A stretch of 5,778 bases of DNA from contig CAJOMM010000087.1 in NCBI GenBank assembly GCA_905235765.1, forward strand, positions 1-5,778. The letters run 5' to 3'. Shown here piece after piece: positions 1 to 5,778 of the stretch. A program made the translations under genes and the position numbers. Numbering within the stretch: the stretch's first letter is position 1; the number at the start of each line of letters is the position of its first letter. Below the pieces are notes generated by a model. That model worked only from the letters and a program-made list of their open reading frames with translations, ran no database searches and was not told the origin of the DNA. The stretch is from an uncultured Clostridia bacterium. GTDB lineage: Bacteria > Bacillota > Clostridia > Christensenellales > Borkfalkiaceae.

Positions 1-39
1 ATCGAAACCGCAGGATATACCGTTAAAGAAATCAAATGA
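1..39 (+). CDS. C-terminal end of an unidentified upstream gene (partial)
   Basis: Reading from base 1, the frame gives IETAGYTVKEIK followed by TGA at 37-39. Only 12 residues are visible, so the product cannot be named. Two things support a real gene end: the frame is open to the left edge, and a strong intrinsic terminator begins 15 bases after the stop, which is where one would be expected. The gene is on the same strand as everything else here, but the terminator separates it from the topoisomerase operon. Confidence 0.5.
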   Translation: METAGYTVKEIK

Positions 40-54
40 CACGTAAAAAATTTC

Positions 55-84
55 AAAAAGCCTTTCTTTCCGGAAAGGCTTTTT
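55..84 (+). terminator. Rho-independent terminator after the upstream gene
   Basis: A perfect 12-bp inverted repeat (AAAAAGCCTTTC at 55-66 with GAAAGGCTTTTT at 73-84) surrounds a 6-base loop. The 3' arm ends in five T residues that form the U-tract. It lies 15 bases after the upstream stop codon and 26 bases before the next -35 box, so it insulates the upstream gene from the parE promoter. The 5' arm starts with five A residues, so the structure could also terminate transcription arriving on the opposite strand, though no minus-strand gene is seen. Confidence 0.92.
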
Positions 85-110
85 AAGTTTAAAAAAATTA
101 TGCCCAGCGC

Positions 111-139
111 TTGAAAAAAGATACAATATATAGTATAAT
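111..139 (+). promoter_or_regulatory. Sigma-A/sigma-70 type promoter of the parE-parC operon
   Basis: TTGAAA at 111-116 (5 of 6 to the -35 consensus) and TATAAT at 134-139 (6 of 6) are separated by exactly 17 bp. Transcription would start near 146, giving a short leader of about 24 bases before the parE ATG. The segment just upstream (about 86-100) is A/T-rich and could act as an UP element, but this is inference. The site sits between the terminator and the gene, as a real promoter should. Confidence 0.85.
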
Positions 140-155
140 ACAAAATATCATATAC

Positions 156-167
156 AAAAGGTTGGAG
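156..167 (+). promoter_or_regulatory. Ribosome binding site of parE
   Basis: Two purine runs compete. AAAAGG at 156-161 leaves 8 bases to the ATG at 170, which is good spacing. GGAG at 164-167 leaves only 2 bases, which is too close for normal initiation. The first is the likelier Shine-Dalgarno element. The ATG at 170 is supported independently because it puts the ATP-site residues (E42, N46, D73) at the same numbers as in E. coli GyrB. Confidence 0.6.
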
Positions 168-169
168 TT

Positions 170-2119
170 ATGGCAAACGGTAGTTATAAGGCGGAAGATA
201 TAAAGATATTAGAGGGATTGGACGCCGTAAGGATGCGTCCCGGTATGTATATCGGTACGACGAGCGTAAAAGGTCTTCATCATATTTTATGGGAGATCGT
301 GGATAACGCGATAGACGAGGCGGCAAACGGTTTTGCCGACAAGATAGACGTGAAACTTTATAAAGACGGCAGCGCCTCGGTAGAGGATAACGGCAGAGGA
401 ATACCTACGGACATACACCCCAAGTCCGGAGTTTCCGGTGTTGAAGTCGTGTTTACCCAACTTCACGCCGGCGGAAAATTCAATACGGGAAATTATAATT
501 ATTCGGGCGGACTTCACGGCGTCGGCGCTTCGGTTACCAACGCTCTTTCGGAGTGGCTAAAAGTAGAAGTATACAGAAACACCGTATTTACAATGGAGTT
601 TCACAGTTTTTTGGATAAAGATTCCGGGAAAATCAGGTCGGGTATTCCCAAGGCGCCGCTTTTAAATACCAAGGTCAAGACAAAAAAACGCGGAACGTTT
701 ATAAGGTTCAAACCGGACGCAAGGGTGTTTGAAACGGTGGAATTTTCCGTAGAAACCATAATCAAAAGGCTTGAAGAACTTGCTTTTCTGAATAAAGGGC
801 TGACCATAGATTTTTATGACGAAAAGTCGGATTTTCATAGGGTATTCAACTACGAAGGCGGACTCACGGACTTCGTTAAATCGTTGAATAAAGGCAACGC
901 GCTTTATCCGGAGCCTATTTACGGCAAAGGGGAAAAAGACGGTATTATAGTGGAATTTGCGATACAGCACACGTCGTCGTACGTCGACCGCGTGTTTTCC
1001 TACGTAAACAATATCCCGACGGGGGAAGGCGGAATGCACGAAACGGGTTTCCGCTCGGGACTTACTCGATCTTTTAACGATTTTGCAAGGGAAAGAAATC
1101 TATTAAAAGAAAAGGACGATAATTTTACGGGAGACGACTTTAAGGAAGGGCTTTCTGCGGTAATCTCGGTAAAAATGCATAACGTACAGTTCGAGGGGCA
1201 GACGAAAACCAAACTCGGCAATCCCGAGGCTCGTCCGGCGGTGGAATATATTACGGTTAACGAACTGAGTCGGCAATTTAAAGACAGAAAACTCGTTAAA
1301 ACTTTTGAGATTATAATCTCGAAAGCGGCTGAAGCCGCCAAAGCGAGGATAGCCGCGCAGCGCGCAAAACAAAGCGCGAGGCAGCTTAAAAGTCTGGAGA
1401 ACGCAAATCTCGTCGGAAAACTTGCGTCTTGTTCCGGAAGGAAGCCGGAACTGAACGAGCTTTTTATAGTGGAAGGCGATTCGGCAGGGGGAAGCGCGAA
1501 ACAGGCGCGCGCCAGACAGACGCAGGCAATTCTTCCCCTTCGCGGCAAGCCGTTGAACGTTGAGAAAAAGAAACTCGAACAGATACTGAAAAACGAGGAG
1601 ATCGGAACGATTATAGCCGCGCTTGGTACGGGGATAGGTTCGGAATTCGACCTATCGGGGCTGAAATTCCACAAAGTAATTATTTTGTCCGACGCCGACG
1701 TGGACGGGAGTCATATAAGGATATTGCTTCTGACGTTCTTTTTCAGGTATATGAGAGAACTGATAAATGAAGGACACGTTTATATAGGTATGCCTCCGCT
1801 ATACAAAGTATATAAGGGCAATAAAGAAGAATACGCCTATGACGACAAAGAACTTGCGGAAAAGATAGAAAAGATAGGTAAAGGCTATCAGATACAGAGA
1901 TATAAAGGGCTCGGCGAAATGGATCCGGCGCAGCTGTGGGAAACCACGATGTCGCCCGAAAAGCGAAACCTTATGCAAGTAACGATAGACGACGCGGCAG
2001 AGGCGGACAGGCTTATAACCGTACTGATGGGCGACGAGGTAACCGAGAGGAAAAAATATATTTTCGAACACGCCGACTTCGATAAAGTGGATAAATTCGC
2101 GAAGATGAAACGCTCTTAA
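170..2119 (+). CDS. parE: DNA topoisomerase IV subunit B (ParE); GyrB is the alternative
   Basis: This is the ATPase subunit of a type IIA topoisomerase; it hydrolyses ATP to drive strand passage with its A-subunit partner. The protein is 649 aa, complete, and lacks the long insert of E. coli GyrB. The GHKL ATPase domain spans about 1-220: E42 (general base) and N46 in EIVDNAIDEA, D73 in EDNGRGIP, the lid GGLHGVGAS at 113-121, and R136 at the coumarin-contact position. The transducer domain (about 221-395) carries the QTK loop at Q344-K346. TOPRIM has EGDSAGG at 435-441 and DADVDG at 508-513, so the metal-binding triad E435/D508/D510 is intact. The C-terminal tail contains RYKGLGEMDP from R577. 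The neighbouring A subunit follows after 18 bases, indicating an operon. The ParE call rests on the family flavour around VEVVFTQLHAGGKFN and on the partner lacking a canonical GyrA box. A phylogeny could still return GyrB. Confidence 0.9.
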   Translation: MANGSYKAEDIKILEGLDAVRMRPGMYIGTTSVKGLHHILWEIVDNAIDEAANGFADKIDVKLYKDGSASVEDNGRGIPTDIHPKSGVSGVEVVFTQLHAGGKFNTGNYNYSGGLHGVGASVTNALSEWLKVEVYRNTVFTMEFHSFLDKDSGKIRSGIPKAPLLNTKVKTKKRGTFIRFKPDARVFETVEFSVETIIKRLEELAFLNKGLTIDFYDEKSDFHRVFNYEGGLTDFVKSLNKGNALYPEPIYGKGEKDGIIVEFAIQHTSSYVDRVFSYVNNIPTGEGGMHETGFRSGLTRSFNDFARERNLLKEKDDNFTGDDFKEGLSAVISVKMHNVQFEGQTKTKLGNPEARPAVEYITVNELSRQFKDRKLVKTFEIIISKAAEAAKARIAAQRAKQSARQLKSLENANLVGKLASCSGRKPELNELFIVEGDSAGGSAKQARARQTQAILPLRGKPLNVEKKKLEQILKNEEIGTIIAALGTGIGSEFDLSGLKFHKVIILSDADVDGSHIRILLLTFFFRYMRELINEGHVYIGMPPLYKVYKGNKEEYAYDDKELAEKIEKIGKGYQIQRYKGLGEMDPAQLWETTMSPEKRNLMQVTIDDAAEADRLITVLMGDEVTERKKYIFEHADFDKVDKFAKMKRS

Positions 2120-2137
2120 TATTAAGGGGAAAAACTT

Positions 2138-3535
2138 ATGGAAAACGAGAAGGGTCTTATAGTAAATTCTTTGGACGAAGTCTTCAGAACTTCGATGATA
2201 GCGTACGCAGAAGACGTTATTTTAGACAGGGCGCTGCCGAGGGTAGAGGACGGGCTTAAACCGGTTCAGAGAAGAATACTTTACGATATGTATGAAATGG
2301 GGCTTACTCCGGATAAGCCGCATAAAAAGTGCGCTAAGATTGTCGGCGACGTATTAGGAAAATATCATCCGCACGGCGACAGTTCGGTATACGGAGCGCT
2401 CGTTCATATGGCGCAGGACTTCAATATGAGAGGTCCGCTGATAGACGGGCACGGAAACTTCGGCACGGTGGACGGCGACGGGGCGGCGGCTTACAGGTAC
2501 ACCGAAGCGCGGCTATGTCCGCTTGCTTTGGAACTTTTAGCGGACATAGACAAAGACACCGTAAATTTCAGTCTTAATTTCGACGACACTATGGAAGAGC
2601 CGGATACTCTGCCCGGCAGATTTCCAAATCTTTTGGTAAACGGCGCAATGGGAATAGCGGTGGGACTTGCCACTAATATTCCGACGCATAATCTCGGCGA
2701 AGTTATAAACGGTACGGTGGCGTTTATCGATAACCCCAAAATTTCTCTGAAAGAAATGATGAAATATATTCCGGCTCCGGATTTTCCGACGGGAGGATAT
2801 CTTATTTGCGACGACGAATTGACCGAAGCCTATAAAACGGGCAAAGGCAAAGTGAAAATCAGAGCGAGAGTCAATATAGAAAAAGAAAGCGGAGACAGAC
2901 AGAATATAATCATTTCCGAAATTCCTTATCAGGTAAACAAAGCCGAACTTTTAAGAAAAATATCCGAGCTTAAAGAGGAGAGAAAGGACGTTTTATCGGG
3001 GATAGCCGACGTAGTGGACGAGTCGGACAGAAACGGTATGCGCGCGGTTATTAAACTGAAAAAAGATACCGACGCCGTCCCGATACTCAATTTTCTTTAT
3101 AAAAACACGGCGCTAGAAACGTCTTTCAATATCAATATGGTTGCGATAGCGAACGGAAAACCCTGCCAGCTGGGGCTTTTGGAGATAATAGGTTACTACG
3201 TCAATTATCAGAGAGAAGTGGTGCTTCGCCGTTGCAAATTCGAACTCGAAAGGGCGAAAGAGCGCGCGCATATTCTGGAAGGGCTGATTATTGCCGTAAA
3301 GAATATCGACGAAGTCGTCAAGATAATCAAAAACGCCGAAAACACGCAGGACGCACGAGAAAAGTTAAGGAAGAGATTTTCTTTATCCGAAGTGCAGGCG
3401 AACGCGATACTCGATTTAAGACTTGCAAGGCTTACTAAGCTCGAAGTCGTAAAACTGGAACAGGAACTTGCGGAACTCAAAAAGAGGATAGAGGAACTAA
3501 CGGAAATAATATCGAGTAAAGCGAACCAGTGGTAA
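2138..3535 (+). CDS. parC: DNA topoisomerase IV subunit A (ParC), N-terminal part, frameshifted
   Basis: This is the breakage-reunion part of the A subunit, which cuts both DNA strands through a covalent tyrosine link. The ATG at 2138 has a good Shine-Dalgarno AAGGGGA (2124-2130) 7 bases upstream. Visible elements are VEDGLKPVQRRIL at 36-48, the quinolone-region helix KYHPHGDSSVY at 75-85, catalytic Y121 preceded by R120 in AAYRYTEARL, and I173 in MGIAVGLATNIP, matching the DNA-intercalating isoleucine of GyrA. The segment from about 340 is the coiled coil leading to the C-gate. The frame ends at residue 465 (TAA 3533-3535) inside the returning coiled-coil helix, far short of the roughly 750-820 aa of ParC/GyrA. 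The rest of the gene continues at once in another frame from 3529. The full product would be about 803-805 aa, close to B. subtilis ParC. As written, this fragment lacks the whole DNA-wrapping domain. Confidence 0.88.
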   Translation: MENEKGLIVNSLDEVFRTSMIAYAEDVILDRALPRVEDGLKPVQRRILYDMYEMGLTPDKPHKKCAKIVGDVLGKYHPHGDSSVYGALVHMAQDFNMRGPLIDGHGNFGTVDGDGAAAYRYTEARLCPLALELLADIDKDTVNFSLNFDDTMEEPDTLPGRFPNLLVNGAMGIAVGLATNIPTHNLGEVINGTVAFIDNPKISLKEMMKYIPAPDFPTGGYLICDDELTEAYKTGKGKVKIRARVNIEKESGDRQNIIISEIPYQVNKAELLRKISELKEERKDVLSGIADVVDESDRNGMRAVIKLKKDTDAVPILNFLYKNTALETSFNINMVAIANGKPCQLGLLEIIGYYVNYQREVVLRRCKFELERAKERAHILEGLIIAVKNIDEVVKIIKNAENTQDAREKLRKRFSLSEVQANAILDLRLARLTKLEVVKLEQELAELKKRIEELTEIISSKANQW

Positions 3536-4548
3536 AGAAAGAGCTTTTAGAAATAAAAAAGAAATATAAAGACGACCGCCGCAGCGTAATAATAGACGGC
3601 GGCGACGCCGTAGATATCGAGAGCGTGGAACAGGAATTAAAACCCGTCGACGATTTAGTCGTAGGCTATACTTTCGGCAAAGCGTTCAAGAAGATGACCG
3701 AAAAGAACTTCAAAAATTCGGACAGGAAATTGAAAGACAATTCGGGTACGGACGATATGATAGCGTTTTGTTGTAAGGCGAAGAGCAATCAGACGCTTCT
3801 CGCGTTTACCAATCTCGGCAACTGCTGTAAGATAGATCTTGAAATAGTGCCGGAAAGTCGATTCCGGGATAAAGGATTGAAGTTCGGCGACGTAGCGAAA
3901 GAGGCGCAAAGAAACGAATATCCGATTGCATTTTTTGCGGTTGACGAAACGCTGCCTCAGGGCAATCTTCTTTTCTTTACCAAAGACGGGCTCATAAAAA
4001 AGACCGATTGGTCGGAATACGGACTTATTAAAACCTATTATCAGGCGATAAAACTAAAAGAGGGAGACGAACTTTTAGCCGTGGAAGAAGACGTCAGCGA
4101 CACCACTATAGCTTATATCACGGAAAAGGGACTCGTTCTCAATGCGTTTAAAGACGATATACCCGTACAAGGCAGAGTCGCCGGCGGCGTTAAGGGAATA
4201 AACTTAAATAAGGGCGACAGAATAAAACTCGTTACCCAGATAACGGAAGAAGGAGAGTTTGCGATAATATCCGATACAGGTTTTTATAAGAGGGTAATCG
4301 TTTCGGAAATAGAACCTATGGCAAGGTACAGAAAAGGCGTAAAAGTTTGCGAACTCGGCGGACAGAACAAAGTAGTATTTGCGGATTACGTAAAAGAACC
4401 TTTCGATATCGCGATAACGGATAATTTCGGGGTAACTTTTTCCGTCAACACGGAGGATATTTCCATAGAAAGCAGGACCGCAAAAGGCAAGACGTTAAAG
4501 AACGAAAATAAAAAGCGTATGCCGGAAAAGGCGTGTAAGATTTTATAA
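3529..4548 (+). CDS. parC: ParC C-terminal part (beta-pinwheel), out of frame with the N-terminal part
   Basis: This 339-aa open frame begins VVKKELLEIKKKYKDDRRS, which matches the last coiled-coil helix of GyrA/ParC (VIREELELVREQFGDKRRT in E. coli GyrA). It continues through blade repeats of the GyrA/ParC C-terminal beta-pinwheel that binds DNA. Blade-like units include LLAFTNLGNCCKIDL, LLFFTKDGLIKKTDW, IAYITEKGLVLNAF, FAIISDTGFYKRVIV and IAITDNFGVTFSV. The GyrA-box position reads QGRVAGGVKG (fragment residues 214-223), a degenerate box, which favours topoisomerase IV over gyrase. The only nearby initiator is GTG at 3529, with no Shine-Dalgarno sequence, overlapping the previous stop by 7 bases. 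The simplest reading is the second half of one broken gene rather than a gene of its own. The TAA stop is at 4546-4548. Confidence 0.85.
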   Translation: MVKKELLEIKKKYKDDRRSVIIDGGDAVDIESVEQELKPVDDLVVGYTFGKAFKKMTEKNFKNSDRKLKDNSGTDDMIAFCCKAKSNQTLLAFTNLGNCCKIDLEIVPESRFRDKGLKFGDVAKEAQRNEYPIAFFAVDETLPQGNLLFFTKDGLIKKTDWSEYGLIKTYYQAIKLKEGDELLAVEEDVSDTTIAYITEKGLVLNAFKDDIPVQGRVAGGVKGINLNKGDRIKLVTQITEEGEFAIISDTGFYKRVIVSEIEPMARYRKGVKVCELGGQNKVVFADYVKEPFDIAITDNFGVTFSVNTEDISIESRTAKGKTLKNENKKRMPEKACKIL

Positions 4549-4562
4549 TATTGCCGAAAAAA

Positions 4563-4592
4563 TTGACATATAGGCTGAAACCATGTTAAAAT
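4563..4592 (+). promoter_or_regulatory. Sigma-A/sigma-70 type promoter of glyA with extended -10
   Basis: TTGACA at 4563-4568 matches the -35 consensus fully. TAAAAT at 4587-4592 matches 5 of 6 positions of the -10 box and is preceded by TG at 4584-4585, giving an extended -10 (TGnTAAAAT). The spacer is 18 bp. Transcription would start near 4599, leaving a leader of about 21 bases. The promoter begins 14 bases after the parC stop, so glyA can be transcribed on its own. Read-through from the topoisomerase operon is also possible because no strong terminator lies between them. Confidence 0.83.
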
Positions 4593-4619
4593 GTATGCGT
4601 TTACTTAGGAGAAATAATT

Positions 4620-5477
4620 ATGAATTTTTTTGAAGAACTTAAAAATTACGACGGCGAAGTCTACGCCGCATGCGATTTGGAATTAAAACGCCAGCAGTAC
4701 AATATAGAATTGATAGCGTCAGAGAACATCGTGTCTAAAGCGGTGCTTTTAGCCGCCGGGACGGTGCTTACCAATAAATACGCGGAAGGTTATCCGGGTA
4801 AGCGTTACTACGGTGGGTGCGAGTGCGTGGATATTGTGGAAGAGATAGCAAGAGAGCGCGCTAAAAAACTTTTCGGCGCGGAACATGCAAACGTTCAGCC
4901 GCACTCCGGGGCGAGCGCTAATCTCGCAGTTTTCTATGCGTTGCTCGAACCGGGCGATACCGTCATGGGACTTAACTTAGCGCACGGCGGACATCTTTCT
5001 CACGGTTCTCCCGTAAATATTTCGGGTAAATATTTTAACGTAGTTCCATACAGCGTAAGCGAAACCACTCAGCAAATAAATTATGAAGACGTATTGAAGA
5101 CGGCGAAAGAGGTCAAGCCCAAAATGATAATTGCCGGGGCTTCCGCTTATTCGAGGACGATAGATTTCAAAAAGATGCGTGAAATATGCGACGAGGTAGG
5201 CGCTTATCTTATGGTGGATATGGCGCATATCGCCGGATTGGTTGCCGCAGGGCTTCACGTAAGTCCGGTTCCCTACGCGGACGTTGTAACGACCACTACT
5301 CACAAGACTTTAAGAGGGCCGCGCGGCGGACTTATACTCTGTAAAGAAAAATACGCCAAAGTTATCGACAAGGCGATTTTCCCCGGAACGCAAGGCGGAC
5401 CGTTGATGCACATAATCGCGGCTAAAGCCGTTGCTTTAGGCGAAGCCTTGAATTCAAAGAATATCAGAAGAAAATAG
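4620..5477 (+). CDS. glyA: Serine hydroxymethyltransferase (GlyA), N-terminal and catalytic part, frameshifted
   Basis: GlyA is a cytoplasmic PLP enzyme that interconverts serine and glycine with tetrahydrofolate/5,10-methylene-tetrahydrofolate, the main source of one-carbon units. The ATG at 4620 follows a strong Shine-Dalgarno TAGGAGA (4606-4612). Seen in order: ELIASEN (30-36), KYAEGYPGKRYYGGCE (53-68), the PLP-stacking histidine region AHGGHLSHG around H125, DMAHIAGLVAAG with D200 and H203, and the PLP Schiff-base lysine K229 in TTTTHKTLRGPRGG. D200, H203 and K229 carry the same numbers as in E. coli GlyA. Homology holds to GEAL (residue 277), after which the frame gives SKNIRRK and a TAG at 5475-5477. 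The genuine sequence resumes in another frame at 5453. The 285-aa product would lack the C-terminal domain, including the substrate-carboxylate arginine, so it is unlikely to be active as written. Confidence 0.92.
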   Translation: MNFFEELKNYDGEVYAACDLELKRQQYNIELIASENIVSKAVLLAAGTVLTNKYAEGYPGKRYYGGCECVDIVEEIARERAKKLFGAEHANVQPHSGASANLAVFYALLEPGDTVMGLNLAHGGHLSHGSPVNISGKYFNVVPYSVSETTQQINYEDVLKTAKEVKPKMIIAGASAYSRTIDFKKMREICDEVGAYLMVDMAHIAGLVAAGLHVSPVPYADVVTTTTHKTLRGPRGGLILCKEKYAKVIDKAIFPGTQGGPLMHIIAAKAVALGEALNSKNIRRK

Positions 5478-5778
5478 TCGCAAACGCAAAAACGCTTTGC
5501 TGCGCACTTAAAAAAGAAGGGTTCAAGATTGTATCCGGAGATACCGATAACCATCTTATGCTGATAGATTTAAGACCTTTCGGCGTTACGGGAAAGGAGA
5601 TGGAAACGCGGCTTGACGCCGTTCATATAACGGCGAATAAAAACGCTATACCGTTCGATCCCGAAAAGCCGACGGTAACTAGCGGTTTACGGGTGGGCAC
5701 GCCTGCCGTAACTTCCAGAGGATTCGGCGAAGAGGAAATGATTAAAATAGCAAAGTGGATAAAGGAAGTAGCGGTGGA
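5453..5778 (+). pseudogene. glyA: GlyA C-terminal part, out of frame and cut by the window edge
   Basis: Reading from 5453 gives FKEYQKKIVANAKTL, then SGDTDNHLMLIDLRPFGVTG, ITANKNAIPFDPEKP, TSGLRVGTPAVTSRGF and EEEMIKIAKWIKEVAV up to the right edge. This is the unmistakable C-terminal domain of serine hydroxymethyltransferase; the arginine in SGLRVGTP (codon 5690-5692) corresponds to the carboxylate-binding R363 of E. coli GlyA. The frame opens only after a TAA at 5423-5425 and has no ATG, GTG or TTG before the conserved sequence. It therefore has no plausible independent start and belongs to the same gene as 4620-5477. Roughly 20-30 further residues should lie beyond the window. Confidence 0.87.

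Noticed and set aside
133..141. Palindrome GTAT-A-ATAC over the parE -10 box as an operator
   Set aside because: Such short A/T palindromes arise easily from a TATAAT box. No longer symmetric site or known regulator motif is present.
1000..1674. A 224-codon open frame on the minus strand opposite parE
   Set aside because: It lies entirely within the conserved parE coding sequence, its translation is low-complexity Ser/Phe/Leu-rich with no recognisable family, and it is explained by parE codon bias on the opposite strand.
3478..3484. CAAAAAG stretch upstream of the parC break as a possible -1 slippery site
   Set aside because: It is not a proper X XXY YYZ heptamer in the zero frame, and the -1 frame meets a TAA at 3517-3519 before reaching the pinwheel sequence, so slipping here could not join the two halves.
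3520..3535. Translational bypassing, as in the T4 topoisomerase gene 60
   Set aside because: Bypassing skips an inserted stretch between matching take-off and landing codons. Here sequence appears to be missing rather than inserted, and no such codon pair is visible.
4519..4532. Small hairpin (ATGCC/GGCGT around GGAAAA) near the end of parC as a terminator
   Set aside because: It has only five pairs, one of them G-U, lies inside the coding sequence, and lacks a proper U-tract. It is too weak to call.
4625..4631. Run of seven T just after the glyA start codon as a slippage or phase-variation tract
   Set aside because: The reading frame through it is correct (MNFFEEL), and a run of seven is common in AT-rich genomes. 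Nothing suggests that its length varies.

Overview
The window reads as a stretch of chromosome from a moderately AT-rich bacterium. Family resemblance points to a clostridial or other Firmicutes lineage, probably uncultured. This rests on the ParE/ParC sequence flavour (for example VEVVFTQLHAGGKFN in the B subunit), purine-rich Shine-Dalgarno sites, sigma-A type promoters and frequent use of ATA, AGA and AGG codons. The taxonomic call is an inference. All genes are on the + strand, and no mobile element, CRISPR array, tRNA, rRNA or riboswitch was seen.

Layout: positions 1-39 are the last 12 codons of an unidentified upstream gene, followed by a strong intrinsic terminator (55-84). A near-consensus promoter (TTGAAA, 17 bp, TATAAT; 111-139) then drives a type IIA topoisomerase operon. 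Its first gene is an intact ATPase/TOPRIM B subunit (170-2119, best read as ParE). Eighteen bases later comes the A subunit (2138-4548, best read as ParC), whose reading frame breaks near 3530. A second promoter (TTGACA with an extended -10; 4563-4592) precedes glyA, serine hydroxymethyltransferase. The glyA frame breaks near 5451, and the gene then runs off the right edge of the window.

ParE supplies ATP hydrolysis and part of the metal-dependent cleavage centre. ParC supplies the catalytic tyrosine and the DNA-binding pinwheel. Together they form the A2B2 enzyme that decatenates or relaxes DNA. GlyA is an unrelated one-carbon enzyme with its own promoter.

The notable feature is that two normally indispensable genes are each broken once, both times by a net loss of 3n+1 bases. 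Comparison with remembered E. coli and B. subtilis family sequences suggests about 7 bases are missing at each site. This may be an assembly or sequencing defect, or real gene decay. I see no slippery heptamer or other recoding signal at either site. I found no convincing new biological system here; the broken frames and an atypical residue in the quinolone-contact region of ParC are what deserve a second look.
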